A stretch of DNA of 64,000 nt from contig JANEZZ010001903.1 of the NCBI GenBank assembly GCA_026122225.1, forward strand, positions 372,001-436,000, written 5' to 3'. How positions within the stretch are numbered: position 1 is the stretch's first letter; each line of letters starts with the position of its first letter. Positions 52,901-64,000 of the stretch are shown in pieces. The notes under the pieces are model-generated. The model was not told the DNA's origin. It worked only from the letters and a program-made list of their open reading frames with translations, and ran no database searches. Source of the DNA: Heloderma charlesbogerti. Its lineage: Eukaryota; Chordata; Lepidosauria; Squamata; Helodermatidae. A program made the position numbers and the translations under genes.

Positions 52901-55900
52901 CAGCCAGTGAGCTTGGAGGCAGGAATGGATAGTGAGAAACCACAAACGTTCTGACACATGGGACCTGTCGAGGAATATGATCTCAAAGTGGGCTAAGGGT
53001 GACGTAGGAGGGAACCGCATTGGTTCTTTTTGGTGTTCTCTTCCCATAATCCCTTTGGAAGCTGTACGGCAAGGGTAGAGAGTTTAGCCGAAGTCTAATC
53101 CAGGATTTTTCCAAGCATGGCACCTGATGCTGGGTGTGTACAGCGAGAAAGGGGTATTAAGAGACAGAATGGCTATCTGCCTTCTCTTTAGCAAAGTGTA
53201 GTTGAAAGTGCAAAGGCATGTTTAGGGTGAGGTGTGCCAAGTGTGTGCCAGCTCAGAGGATGTTTGTGACCTGCTTAGTGGGTTGCTCCTTCTGCTCTGA
53301 GCAGAAGGGATTGGGGGAGCCCCTGTCCACAGGGAATATGGACCTGCTTTGAATGCGGAAGGTCCCAGGTTCTGGCATCCCCACGCAGGGCTAGGAAAGA
53401 CTTCTGCCTGAAACCCTGGAGAGTCACTGTCAGTCATTGGGTTAGGTAAGAGGTGCAGAACCTCAGGGGTCACAATCCAGCCATCAGGGATTCCCCAGAG
53501 GGCCCTGCTCCCTCCCTCTTTCCCCCACCCTATTCTAAAAGTTTGAAATGCCTCTCCTGAGCCTTAGTTACTGGCAGGAAGAGCTTTAAGCTAAAATATG
53601 CTTGTATTTTGGTCTTTTGGCCCAGCCCTCAAGATCATCTCTGAAACCCTTGGGCTGAAAGAGGTTCAACACCAGTGTGTTGTAGTGGTAGTGTGGTGTT
53701 GTAGAACCAGTGTGGTGTAGTGGTTAGAGTCTTGGACTAGGACTCAAGAGTTCTGGGTTCTAGTCCCCCCTTGGGCATGAAGCTCACTGGGTGGCTTTGG
53801 GTCAGTCACTGACTCTCAGCCTAACCTACCTCACAGAGTGGTTGTGAGGATAAAATGGAGAGGAGGGGGACTATATAAGCTGCCTGGGTTCCTTGCAAGA
53901 GGGGAAAAGGTGGGATATAAATTAACAATAATTTTTAAAAACCACCCCCGGTCTTAGATGGACCAATGTTCTGATTCAGAATAAGGTAGCTGCTTACATT
54001 TCTCTTCAATATGGCTACATCATTTGCCTCTTTCAAGGAGGGGCTTTTAGCTGTGTCTCTGTCAACCCCCGAAGCTGGAAGAGAGGCTGGGGGCTCCAGT
54101 GTATTGCATAGCCATTTAACCTTCCTCTGAACACCAGCAGCATAATTTCTGCAAAATAAGTACATTTGCACAATTTATACAGAGTTCTTAAAACTCCCAC
54201 AGCCCTGGGCAGTGCCCACAGCCCTTTTCTTCACTCATTATACCGCTTCCTCCTCACCCGTTTTCTTGCTACAGTGAAAGTGCCATCCCCGTGGATGTGG
54301 CTCGACAGAGGGAACTCAAGTGGCTGGACATGTTTTCCCACTGGGACAAATGGCTGTCACGCAGATTCCAAAAGGTGAGCAGAGATCAGTCTCCGGGGGT
54401 GGGCGGTGGGAGGGTATTGTGTTCTTGGTTACTGGGGGGAAGGATCCCAACCAGTATTTTACTCAGCTTGTTTTGTGATTTTTGTTTGCTTAGGTACTGT
54501 ATTTATGACTAACTTTTCCACCTTGTTGCAGGTGAAATTGCGCTGCCGGAAGGGGATTCCCTCTTCCCTCCGTGCCAAAGCGTGGCAACTTCTTTCCAAC
54601 AGCAAGGATCTTCTGGATCATAACCAGGGGAAATTTGAGGTATTTCCAAGTCTCTTCTTGGACCACTGTACTGATGGAAGGGGACTTGATTCTCTCAGCT
54701 GGGAGAAGACTGATAAAAGTTCGTTTGTTTTATTGCAAAGGATCTGAATCCCACCTTTCAGGTTACAAATCCTTCCAAGGCGGCTTATAAATCACATCAA
54801 AATATATCAATGAAATCACAATGAACAATATTGACATGGAAAGGGTCATCAGGAATACTACATGGCCCTGTGGGAGAGTGTGGGGTGGGAGGAGGGGAAC
54901 AGGAGCCTGATGTCTTCCAGGCTGGCCTGCTGCCTGCTCTCTCCTGAAATCCTTCCCACAGGGCAGTTGATGATAGGTGGCCCTGTAGTGGTGGTGTGGT
55001 TAGGGAAAGTCCTGCTGGAGCAGGCCCTGATGTCTTCCAGGCCTGCTTCCTGTTCTCCCTCAAATTTCTCAGCCTGTCCCTCTTGGTCTGCCCTGTTCTT
55101 AGGAGCTGGAGCGTCAGTCTGGAGATCCCAAGTGGCTTGATGTGATTGAGAAAGACCTACACAGGCAGTTCCCTTTTCACGAGATGTTTGCAGCTCGGGG
55201 AGGCCACGGGTGAGAGCAGGGGCTGTGTTTGCTACAGTGGCCAGAAGCAATCAACCATCTAGGTTTGGGAGACTGCCATGCTCCTCTCGTGTGTCTCAAA
55301 CTTGATGAACTTGCACCTCCTCTGTGTACTGTTCCCAGGACCAGCCCTACCATGAGGCAGAGTGAGGCGGTTGCCTCAGGCAGCAAATGCTGGGTGTCCT
55401 AAAAGGGCAGGCAATTAGTTATTTACCTTGTTACTGTACTTCTACTGCCATGGAGCGGGAGAGATGCCTATGGCATTTCCCGCCACATGTACCAAAATAA
55501 CTCAACTAACTTTGGGTACTATGCAACTTGACTTGGGTGGGTGGAGGCACCATTTGCTGCTCTGTCTCAGGCAGCAAAATGTTTTGGGCTGGCCTTGACT
55601 ATTCCCTTGTACTCTACCCACAGAAATCCTCTTAGGTGTATCTGCCTGACTCCTTCCGGAACTGCTTCATTGCTGCCTCCCCAGTTCTCACAGCCATTCA
55701 CACTGCCTTGCCTCCTCCATTGCTCCTTTCCCTGCCCCTCCTCATCTCCAGCCCGATGTAGCAGGACCCACCTGTAATAAGGCACTCATGATTATGCCTG
55801 CCCCTCTCTTAGGTATCCCAGGGGCATCGTGGCCCCTGGCTTGGAAACCCCTGACTGTTCTGTAAGCCCTGTGATTAATAAAGCACCCACATGAAATGGG

Positions 55901-58900
55901 GTCTGCAACTGTGTCCTGCCAGGAGGTCTGTTGGGTTGGAAATGGGGCGCCCTGGAGTCCCAAAGGCTAGATGACCTCTCCCAGTCCTGGAGGCAGGCGG
56001 AAGGCTCTGGGTTCCTTCCCTGCCCTCATCTGTCTTCTCTGTCACAGGCAGCAGGACCTCTACCGCATCCTGAAAGCCTACACCATCTACCGGCCAGAAG
56101 AAGGCTACTGCCAAGCACAGGCGCCTGTGGCCGCAGTTCTCCTGATGCATATGCCCGCAGAGGTGAGGCGCTCCTTCCCCATGATGTGGAGTGGAGGGAA
56201 GGGCAGCAAACAGGTTGAGAGCTTGGGTCTTCTCAAAAAGGGATGGTGTCAGGAGTGCCCTTGCTGCCTTCTGAAATCCTCAAGTAGCCAGAATCAACAC
56301 ACAGCCGATAGGGCTCTTTTCCAAGGCTTTATTTCCATTCAACCTAATGACGATTACAGATGCTAATTGCATGAGCCTAATGAGGGAAACTTAAGAGAGC
56401 TGCCTACAAGGGGTTTCTAGCCTTAGTGAATCAGTTGATCTCTGTTTGGAGGGTGAAGGTGGGAATCCTCTGAACTTAAAGGCTAGGAGGTGAAAGTCCA
56501 CCCCTTTCCCGTGGGGCATTGGGGCACGGCTGTTGATGTCGCACCAAGCGGGCTGAGTGCCTCCTCTCAGCGCCCTCCATCTCCCACTTGTCCCTGTGCC
56601 TAGCGTCCCAAAGCTCCAGTTGTCCCTCCCCCTGCCTGCCAGGGTCGCTACCACTCTCAAGAATGTGATCAGGGAGGGGCTCTCCCTCCGGCGGTGCCTC
56701 TGAACAGCACGCAGGTTCCTCTCCCATGGTTTCGATCTCTTCCTCAGAATCAGAACTGCTTTGGGGCTCTGTGGGCTCTGATCCAACCCTGACACATGGG
56801 GAAGGAGCGGGTGAATTCTGGACAGCACTACAGATTGGGAACTTCGGAAGGTTGAAATGTATGTGGGGGGGATCACAAATCCGGAACTCTTTGGGGTCTC
56901 GGTGGTGGCAGCAAGAGGCTCTTTCACACCAGGCCTACTCAGCGGCTCCTACTCCGCTGCAGCGGTGCCTTTTGAAGCTCTCCTTTGCACTGCCAGGGGC
57001 CTGGCACCTTCCTCTACTTTGTTCCCTGGGGCTGCAGCACCAGCAGCCACCATGTTTACACATGATGTTGTGTATACGCAGACCAGGCATGAGGAACCTC
57101 TTTCAGCCAAAGAGCCGAATTCAATTTTGGAGAAGCGCTTGGGGGCCGCATTCCAGTGGGCCAAAGGCAAAAGGGGCAGGGCCCAAAATACCAGCATATC
57201 GGGCCTTAATGCTCTCGCTGCCAGTAACCAAACCTTAGAGGGGGCATTTCAACCTTTTAGAATGGGGGGAAATCTGCACGAAAACTACGAAACAATCGAT
57301 GGTTGGGAGCAAAGGGGTGGGGACAGGGGAAAGGGAGTGTCTGAAGAACTCCGGGAGGGCCTAGGGTTTCCCACCCCTCAGTTAAACAATGATGAGGCCC
57401 ACAGATACTCATGGACGGTGGCCATGTTTTTTCACCTCTGGTGGTCTGCTCTCACATGCCACCTGCACTGTGTCTTAAAGGAAACATGGCGGCCAAGACA
57501 GAGGAGGCAAAAGCCCCGAGGTCGAAGGCTAGCTCTCCGAAAGTGAATAGTACCGGTTCATTTTCCAGGTGATCTGTGCTGAGAATTTCTCCGTCTTTCT
57601 CCACAGCAAGCTTTCTGGTGCCTGGTGCAAATCTGTGAGAAATATCTCCCTGGCTATTACAGTGCTGGACTGGTGAGTGCGGCTGCCTTCATGTGAGGAA
57701 AGGCAATAGCCGTTAAGTGTTTCTACAGGAGCTATTCACAGGGACAGTCTTCTACACCATTAGAGAATGTATTCTGGATGGGAGTTCCCCACTGAAATGA
57801 CTCTGCTTAGTGTTGTCATGCAAGGATATTGCAGTCTGTGTCTTCTGGAGAGGAATGAGTCCCGCTGGAGGATGGGGGCCCCTGGGAAAGGGTGGGAGGC
57901 CCATAGCTTGGTAATACTTAACAGCTGGAACGTGTACTTCTTCAAGAGGAATACCTATGCCTGCTCTTGACTCACTTTCATTTCTCTATTGGGGCCAGCT
58001 CATCTGACTAGCTTTTAGGGTTTGTTTTCCTACCTGTTTCACTTCCCCCTTCCCCTCCCTCCCAGTCAACCTGAAATTTAGACCCCTGGGGCTGAGTCTT
58101 CAAGGGCGAGTCCATCATGGGCTCAGATTGCTAGCCCAGCTGTCACTGGCATGACTACTTCTTGCATGGAGCAGTGGATGGGCAAATCAGACTCCTTCTC
58201 TAAAAAGTCAGCCTGGTTTTAACGTAGGGCTGCAGTTTCTTATTTGATTAATTGGGTAGATTAACTGAATCGACAGGAGCACCTGATTAATCAGGTAGCC
58301 AATTTCTGAAGAAGTAAAATTTCCTCCTGTGTGAGCAAGGAGGGCGAACACCTCTTCTAGGATGGTGCCTGCTGCTGTGACATGTGTGCACATCATTGAA
58401 AACAGCCGTCCCCAATCTGGTGCCCTCCAGATGTGTTGGACTGCATCTGCCATTATTCCCAGCCCGCATGGCCAACATGTTGCAGTTCAACACATTTGGA
58501 GGGCGCTAGGTTGAAGAAGACTGATCTGAAAAGGGGGTTTGCCCCTCTTTAGAACTATGTTTTTAATGAATCTGCAGACTTAGTGGATTAATTAAAGGGT
58601 GTACGATTAATCAGCCAAGGCTGCATTCCTAAACAAACTCACTAGCGAGTCCTTCCCATTGAACACAGCAGGATTGGCTTCTGAGTGAAAATGTGTTCTG
58701 TAAGACTTCTCTAAGTAGGTGACTACTTAGAGTGTAGTCACTGTAAAGTGAATGGGCTTGTAGTGAAAACAGAATGGGGTGCAAATTGCGTTAAGTGTAA
58801 ATTCATTGTTAATTTCACACAAACATAGCTCAAGAGGACTAGGGTGGCTGGCTACTTCTTTGGAAACTTTTGGTCACACCGGTTTGACTCTGGCAAGGTA

Positions 58901-61596
58901 GGGAACCTGTAGCCCTCCATGTGTTGCTGGACTGCAGTTCCCATCCTCCCTGACCATTGCTGGCTGGGGCTGATGGGAATTGTAGTCCAGTGACATCTGG
59001 AGGGCTGGAGGTTCCCCACCCTTGCACTAGGGCTTAGTGTGGTTTTATATCAGGGGTGCTGAACGTTTTTCAGCCTGAGGGCCAAATTCAATTTTGCAGA
59101 AGCTCTCGGTGGCTTCATTCCAGTGGTGGGTGGCAGCGAAGGCAAAAGGGGTGGGCCCCCACAAAATTGCAACATGTTTTAGCTTAAAGCCGCAATCCTA
59201 TACATGTTTAGACAGAAAAAGGGCCTACAACTCACAGCAAAAAAGGCTTACAACTCCCAGCATGCTGGGAGTTCTAAGCCTTCTTTCTGTCTCAACATGC
59301 ATAGGATTGCACCCTAAAGCTCTTCCTGCCAGTAACTAAGCCTTAGGAGAGGCATTTCAACCTTTTAGAATGGGGGGAAAGCCCCTGGAAAGCCATCAGA
59401 TGGTCAGGGGAACTGGGGCAGGGGAAAGGGGGTGTGGCTGTCCGGTTTGCCACACCTGTTTGCCACACCTGTTTGATATGGACAGAGGCTCTGTACCTTT
59501 AACACCCACAGAGCAGGTGATGCTTCCTCCTCTCCGTACTAGGAAAAGCCTCATTTCTCGTTTTCTACCTTTCATGCAGCCGTTGGGAGTCATGCTACCT
59601 TTGCCCATAAAATGATGGCAACCCACCTAGCTCCATGGAGCCCCAAAGTCTGGTCCATGGGGCTACTTAAGGCTTCCCGTGTTTCTCTGTCACTCACAGA
59701 GGTTGCAAGCACAGAATTGGTTCTAACAGGCCTGCTCTTTGGCTCCTCTGTTGTTGACAGCAGGCACTGTTGGAAGAAAGGGGAAAGGATGGGATGGGGG
59801 AGTACTGGGTGTCACTTCCAGTGCCCCTGATATGTCTTCTGCAGGAGGCAATCCAGCTGGATGGGGAGATCTTCTTCGCCCTGCTCCGACGTGCGTCCCC
59901 CATCGCCTATCGCCACCTGAAGAGATACAAGATCGACCCCATCTTGTATATGACTGAGTGGTTTATGTGCATCTTCTCCCGGACCTTGCCCTGGTGCTCA
60001 GTGTTGCGAGTCTGGGATATGTTCTTCTGTGAAGGTGAGGCTCGTCCTTCAGTTCCCCTTTGCTGTCTACCAAGGCCTATGTGGCTGGTTACTCAGTATC
60101 TGCTTCCTGACAGACTGATCCAATCAGAAGGAAAGGACTGCATTGGCTGTGCACTTTCTGCTAGAAAACTTGCTTTAAAAACAAAATCGCTCCCTTTCTG
60201 AATGGCCTTTGCATCACTGGACCGAAGGAAAACTCCTGGGCCTTTGCTCACATTGTAAAGACTCAGCAATCATGAGGGCTAGGAACTTTTTTAAATGAGG
60301 GAGAGAGAGAGAAACTAATATTTTTATTCATGGGACCAAATCCATGCTAGTGGTGTGGAGGATCACTTTATATTTTTCTTAACAGGGGGGAAAAGGCTAT
60401 TAAGTGGCAGACATGGTAGCAAAATTATGTATGACTTTGAGAAATAGGATGGAAATAATTTTTCTCCCCCTCTTGCAGTGTAGTTCTGTGCATCTTTCCT
60501 TGGAAGTAAGTCCCACAGCATTCAGTCTGGCTTGCTCACTGGCAAGCACACTCAGGCTTTGCAGCCTTGAAATGCCTAGACCTTGGTTATCTAACGAACT
60601 TGATTTGGCAATAGTTTCAGGACAGGCAGAAGAAAGGGTTTCTTCTCCTTTATGGAACTTGCTGCCATGAGTTGTGATGAATGGCCCCTAGCTTAGATCA
60701 GCCTCCCCTAACCTGGTGCCCTCCAGATGTGTTAGACTACAACTTCCATCAGCCCCAGCCTGCATGGCCATTGTAAGTTAGATAAATCTATTGACAGTTC
60801 TAACTCACAGTGGCTGTGCTACATTCGGAGGCAGTATACTGCTGAATACCATTGGCTGGGGGGCTGCTGCCTTCCCGCCTTCCTTTTCAGCTTCCCAGAG
60901 GCATATGATTGGTTACTGTGGGAATCAGGATGCTAAACAACATAGTCCAGTCCAGCGGAGCTGTCTTATGTTCTTCTTTTGACACGCATCCCAAGATTGG
61001 CTTTCATCTATTCACCTTGTCAAACTTCTGTGCTTCTAACTTGTACATCTCTTTAGGCCAGTTCACACAGCATCTTGGGCTCACTGCGGGTTATTTAACC
61101 TGTGATGAGCTGCGGCACATGCTGGGCACGTGCAGCCACCATTATGAATATGCAACCCCCAGTGGGATTGCTGCGTGTCATTGAAACCCAGCCAATGAGG
61201 GTTGTCCGAGGGTTAACCAACCGTCACGTAACCCTACTATAAACTGTAACAAATATTCATAATGGCGGCAGCACATGCCCGGTACACGCTGCGGCTCATC
61301 ATGGCTTAAATAACCCATGGTGAGCCTGCTGTGTCATGTGAACCAAGACTTTTCTCTCCTTCCCTTTGTCCCCGGCCTTATACAAAATGTCCAGCTCCCA
61401 TCCCTCTTTCTCTGTGATTCATCCTTATCTCCTGTTTTCAGGGGTGAAGATAATCTTCCGAGTGGGCCTGGTGCTGCTCCGGAACACGCTAGGCTCGATT
61501 GACAAGCTACGCTCGTGCCAAGGCATGTATGAAACGATGGAGAAGCTCCGGAACCTGCCTGTTCAGACCATGCAAGAAGACTTCCTGGTCCACGAG
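46976..61596 (+). CDS. TBC1D10B: TBC1 domain family member 10B, Rab GTPase-activating protein (3' end outside window)
   Basis: TBC1D10 proteins speed GTP hydrolysis on Rab GTPases (Rab27A, Rab35 and relatives) in vesicle traffic. Exons are 46976-47841, 54275-54374, 54532-54639, 55103-55209, 56048-56162, 57607-57672, 59845-60034 and 61442-61596. All are GT-AG and in frame for 569 residues. The N-terminal roughly 230 residues are low-complexity P/S/T/V-rich. [19 protein letters not shown] and [20 protein letters not shown] follow, then the TBC domain from about residue 328. Both catalytic fingers are present: the Arg in IEKDLHR (about R379) and the Gln in YCQ (about Q416). METGS matches the known N terminus; an in-frame ATG 57 bases upstream (46919) is an alternative start. 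The basic, coiled C-terminal region is missing because the next exon lies beyond position 64000. Confidence 0.96.
48466..48719 (+). mobile_element. tRNA-derived SINE (Sauria-like), full length
   Basis: GAGAGCCAGTGTGGTGTAGT start, A box TGGCTAGAGTGTTGG, B box GGTTTTAGTCC, then the body and an (AATA)n tail. Part of the left arm of the inverted duplication. Confidence 0.9.
48720..48823 (+). mobile_element. SINE 3' half
   Basis: TGTTGTGAGGCTAAAATGGA through TGCCTTGGGTTCCTTAAGG and an (ATTA)n tail: 3' half of the same SINE family joined directly to the tail of the preceding one. Confidence 0.75.
49170..49425 (-). mobile_element. tRNA-derived SINE (Sauria-like), reverse orientation
   Basis: Starts with TTATTTATTTATTG (reversed tail) and ends ACTACACCACACTGGTTCTC. 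Right arm of the inverted duplication. Confidence 0.9.
50582..50710. mobile_element. Near-perfect palindromic MITE (CCAGATGTGTTGG family)
   Basis: About 55-bp arms differ by one indel. Both arms carry GGACGGCAACTCC instead of the family's usual GGACTACAACTCC, that is, matching changes. Confidence 0.85.
51405..51432. repeat. Alternating purine-pyrimidine (GTGTGCGCGCGCGCGCC) tract
   Basis: CGCGCGCGCG flanked by GTGTG, a classic Z-DNA-prone sequence, in TBC1D10B intron 1. Confidence 0.8.
53331..53455 (+). mobile_element. Partial tRNA-derived SINE
   Basis: GAAGGTCCCAGGTTCTGGCA and GAAACCCTGGAGAGTCACTG match the 5779 family; the ends are lost. Confidence 0.65.
53700..53942 (+). mobile_element. 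tRNA-derived SINE (Sauria-like), full length
   Basis: AGAACCAGTGTGGTGTAGTG head, GTTCTAGTCCCC B box, ACTGGGTGGCTTTGGGTC body, GGGATATAAATTAACAATA end. Confidence 0.9.
55336..55597. mobile_element. hAT-like nonautonomous element, CAGGACCAGCC ends
   Basis: Starts CAGGACCAGCCCTACC and ends GGGCTGGCCTTG. Flanks ACTGTTCC (55328-55335) and ACTATTCC (55598-55605) agree at 7 of 8. A related fragment is near 16860. Confidence 0.75.
56247..56794 (-). mobile_element. Candidate solo LTR
   Basis: Bounded by TGTCAGGAGTGCC and CCAACCCTGACA, i.e. TG...CA ends with inverted TGTCAGG. A minus-strand AATAAA near 56330 fits an LTR polyadenylation signal. Flanking GATGG and CATGG may be a worn 4-5 bp duplication. 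Antisense, in TBC1D10B intron 5. No internal viral genes nearby. Confidence 0.45.
58404..58522. mobile_element. Palindromic MITE (CCAGATGTGTTGG family)
   Basis: CAGCCGTCCCCAATCTGGTG and the inverse end GCTAGGTTGAAGAAGACTG. Flanks share only part of an 8-mer. Confidence 0.65.
58895..59022. mobile_element. Palindromic MITE, variant of the CCAGATGTGTTGG family
   Basis: GGTAGGGAACCTGTAGCCCT and its inverse GGAGGTTCCCCACCC around TTGCTGGACTGCAGTTCCCA. Confidence 0.65.
59188..59314. mobile_element. Harbinger-like palindromic MITE
   Basis: AGCCGCAATCCTATACATG and CATGCATAGGATTGCACCC ends, TAA on both flanks (59185-59187, 59315-59317). The centre carries a local duplication of CTACAACTCACAGC/TTACAACTCCCAGC. 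Confidence 0.75.
60390..60975 (+). mobile_element. CR1-clade LINE fragment (second family), interrupted
   Basis: AAAATTATGTATGACTTTGAG, GTTTCTTCTCCTTTATGGAA and CAGCGGAGCTGTCTTATGTTC match the copies at 19075/20062. Interrupted by a palindromic MITE at about 60697-60775 and by other sequence. Confidence 0.55.
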
Positions 61597-61639
61597 GTGA
61601 GTCTGACCTTTATATATGTTTATATAAAAACAGCAGAGT

Positions 61640-61990
61640 GTTGTTGCACTTTAAAGACTTAGAAATATATTATGGCATAAGCATTTGTAGACACTGTCCA
61701 CTTCTCAGATGCATGAAGTATTTGAGGTGGTGGTAATTATAAACAGCGAGGACAGGAGGAACTGAAATCCAAAAAGTACGGTGATAGTTACCCTAACAGT
61801 TGCCATTCACATCACTGGTGTTGTGTGATAACACTACAGACTTTGCATTTCAGTTCCCTCTGACCTCACCTGCCCCACCAAGCAAGTGTATATCAGTCTG
61901 CCAACTTGAAGTTAATACTTCATGCATCTGATGAAGTAGACGGTATCCACAAAAGCTCGTACCATAATAAATTATTAGTCTGTCCCGTAA
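61640..61990. mobile_element. Inverted-repeat element with 'GATGAAGTAGAC' motif
   Basis: TTATGGCATAAGCATTTGTA and CTCGTACCATAATAAATTA are opposed ends; ATGCATGAAGTATTTG and ATACTTCATGCATCTGATG are inner inverted arms. Superfamily not assigned. Confidence 0.5.
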
Positions 61991-62194
61991 CAAATTCTCT
62001 GGACAGTCCCCAAACAAAATACATTAAAATACAATATACAACTATTACAACTAAAACACAATGAAAGCACAGAACAAGGAGTCTGAAGCTGTAGGTGGAG
62101 GAACTTGGACTTTCTGCTGAGAATGAATTATTATATGCTATCCATCATGCAGAAAGCGAGCTGGTACAATACTAAAAATGGATAGAGAATGCAC

Positions 62195-64000
62195 ATAGAA
62201 TAGTAGGGTTGGAAGGGGCCTACAAGGCCATCAAGTCCAACCCCCTGCTCAATGCAGGAATCCAAGTCAGAGCATCCCCGACAGATGGCTGTTCAGCCTC
62301 ATCTTGAATGCCTCCAGTGTGGGAGAGCTGACCACCTCCATAGGTAATTGGTTCCATTGTCATATTGCTCTAACAGTCAGGACGTTATTCCTGATGTTCA
62401 GCCAGAATCTGGCTTCCTGCAACTTGAGCCCATTATTCCGTGTCCTGCATTCTGGGATGATAAGAAGAGATGCTGGCCTTCCTCTCTGTGACAACCTTTC
62501 AAATACTTGAAGAGTGCTATCCTGTCTCCCCTCAGTCCTGTCCTCTCAAGGCCAAACATGCCCAGTTCTGTCAGTCTTTGCTCATAGGGCTTTGTTTCGA
62601 GTCCCCTGATCATCTTTGTTGCCCTCCTCTGAACCCTTTCCAGCTTGTCTGCATCCTTCTTAAAGTGTGGTGCCCAGAACTGGACACAGTACTCCAGATG
62701 AGGCCCAACCAGTGCTGAGTAGAGGGGGACCAGCACTTCCCGGGATGCTTCCATCAATGCAGCCCAAAATAGCATTTGCCCTTTTTGCAGCCACATCACA
62801 CTGTTGGCTCATATTCAGCTTGTGATCGACAACAGTTCCAAGATCCTTCTTGCTTGTAGTGTTGTTGAGCCACATATCCCCCATCTTGTAACTGTGCATT
62901 TGGTTTCTTTTTCTTAGGTGCAGAACTTGGCATTTATCCCTATTAAATGTCATTCTGTTGTTTTCTGCCCAGCGCTCCAGTCTCTCAAGATCACTTTGAA
63001 TTTTGTTTCTATCTTCCAAAGTATTAGCTATCCCGTCCAATTTTGTGTCATCTGCAAATTTGATCAGCGTTCCCTGCACCTCTTCCTCCAAGTCATTAAT
63101 AAAAATGTTGAAGAGTACTGGGCCCAGGACTGAGTCCTGAGTAACCCCGCTCGTTACCTCTCCCCAGTTTGAGAAGATCCCATTGATAAGCACTCTTTGG
63201 GTATGATTCTGTAGCCAACTGTGGATCCACCGGATCGTTGTTTCATCTAGCCCACATTGAGCTAGTTTACTCATCAGGATATCATGGGGCACTTTGTCGA
63301 AAGCTTTGCTGAAGTCGAGGTATATTATGTCCACAGCATTCCCACAGTCCACAGGGGAGGTTACCTGATCAAAAAATGAGATCAGATTCGTCTGGCAGGA
63401 CTTGTTCTTGACAAATCCATGTTGGCTTTGAGTAATCACTGCATTGTTTTCAAGGTGCTTCCAGATGGATTGCTTTATAATCTGCTCCAGAATTTTTCCA
63501 GGGGTTGATATCAGACTGACTGGTCTGTAGTTCCCAGGTTCCTCCTTTTTACCCTTTTTGAAGATAGGGACAACATTAGCTCTCCTCTAGTCATCTGGCA
63601 CATCACCTGTCCTCCATGATTTCTCAAAGATAATAGACAGTGGTTCTGAGAGTTCTTCTGCCAGTTCCTTTATTACTCTAGGATGCAGTTCATCTGGCCC
63701 TGGAGATTTGAAGTCATTCGAAGTAATTAGGTGTTCCTTGACCATATGCCTATCAATCTCAAGCTGCAATCCAGCCCCTTCAGCCTGTACTTCGCCTTTG
63801 CCGGGGGGGTCATAGACCCCCTCTTTTGGGAGAAGACTGAGCCCAAGTAGGAATTGAGCACCTCTGCCTTTTCTTTGTCATCTGTTACCATTTTGCCCCC
63901 TTCATGGATCACTGTCTTGTTGTGGCAAAGGGGCTTGCGTAACTCAGTGAAGCCATAAGCCATGCCGTGCAGGGCCACCCAAGACGGACAGGTCATGGCG
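62195..64000 (-). mobile_element. CR1 LINE with recognisable reverse transcriptase, cut by window edge
   Basis: The minus strand carries CR1 ORF2: DELHPRVIKELAEEL, the RT blocks QHGFVKNKSCQTNLI, IYLDFSKAFDKVPHD and FADDTKLDG (catalytic FADD box), then [16 protein letters not shown] and the 3' tail. The frame is broken by a stop near 63586, a frameshift near 63760 and another near 62720, so the copy is dead. It is the longest LINE here and lies in TBC1D10B intron 8. Confidence 0.92.

Noticed and set aside
56726..57546. Plus-strand frames of 170 and 229 codons
   Set aside because: They lie in TBC1D10B intron 5 across LTR-like and hAT-like repeat sequence, with no motif or splice logic.

Overview
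This window is nuclear DNA from a vertebrate, most likely a squamate reptile (probably a lizard). Protein-coding exons are short and GT-AG bounded, and sit in introns and intergenic DNA full of CR1-type LINEs, tRNA-derived SINEs of the squamate 'Sauria' type, and short palindromic DNA transposons. Five genes are supported: SEPTIN1, DCTPP1, QPRT, MYLPF and TBC1D10B. Orthologues of four of them (TBC1D10B, MYLPF, SEPTIN1, DCTPP1) lie close together on human 16p11.2, with QPRT farther off in the same band, so this is a conserved block. The species cannot be fixed from the sequence alone.

Layout. 1-6.4 kb: last seven coding exons of SEPTIN1 (+), cut by the left edge. 7.86-9.4 kb: DCTPP1 (-), convergent with SEPTIN1. 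9.6-13.3 kb: a LINE-2-like relic, a zinc-finger exon on the minus strand that can splice in frame into DCTPP1, and a GC-rich promoter zone split by an AT-rich minisatellite. 13.3-17.4 kb: intergenic, repeats. 17.46-24.3 kb: QPRT (+), ATG to poly(A) signal. 26.65-41.1 kb: MYLPF (-), seven coding exons, TATA promoter. 41.2-46.0 kb: intergenic repeats. 46.0-61.6 kb: TBC1D10B (+), from a promoter with an unusual CCAAT-box cluster through eight exons; its last exon(s) lie past the right edge, and 62.2-64 kb is a minus-strand CR1 LINE.

The genes do not form a pathway. SEPTIN1 is cytoskeletal, DCTPP1 cleans the dCTP pool, QPRT makes nicotinate mononucleotide in de novo NAD synthesis, MYLPF is the fast-muscle regulatory light chain, and TBC1D10B is a Rab GTPase-activating protein. 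Joining the listed exons leaves every reading frame intact.

The most notable items are the possible zinc-finger/DCTPP1 fusion transcript, the cluster of 14 CCAAT motifs upstream of TBC1D10B, a 792-bp hAT-like element packed with palindromes in a MYLPF intron, and a roughly 1.16-kb inverted duplication in TBC1D10B intron 1. No tRNA, rRNA or CRISPR locus was seen. All calls come from reading the sequence; no alignment or database search was run.
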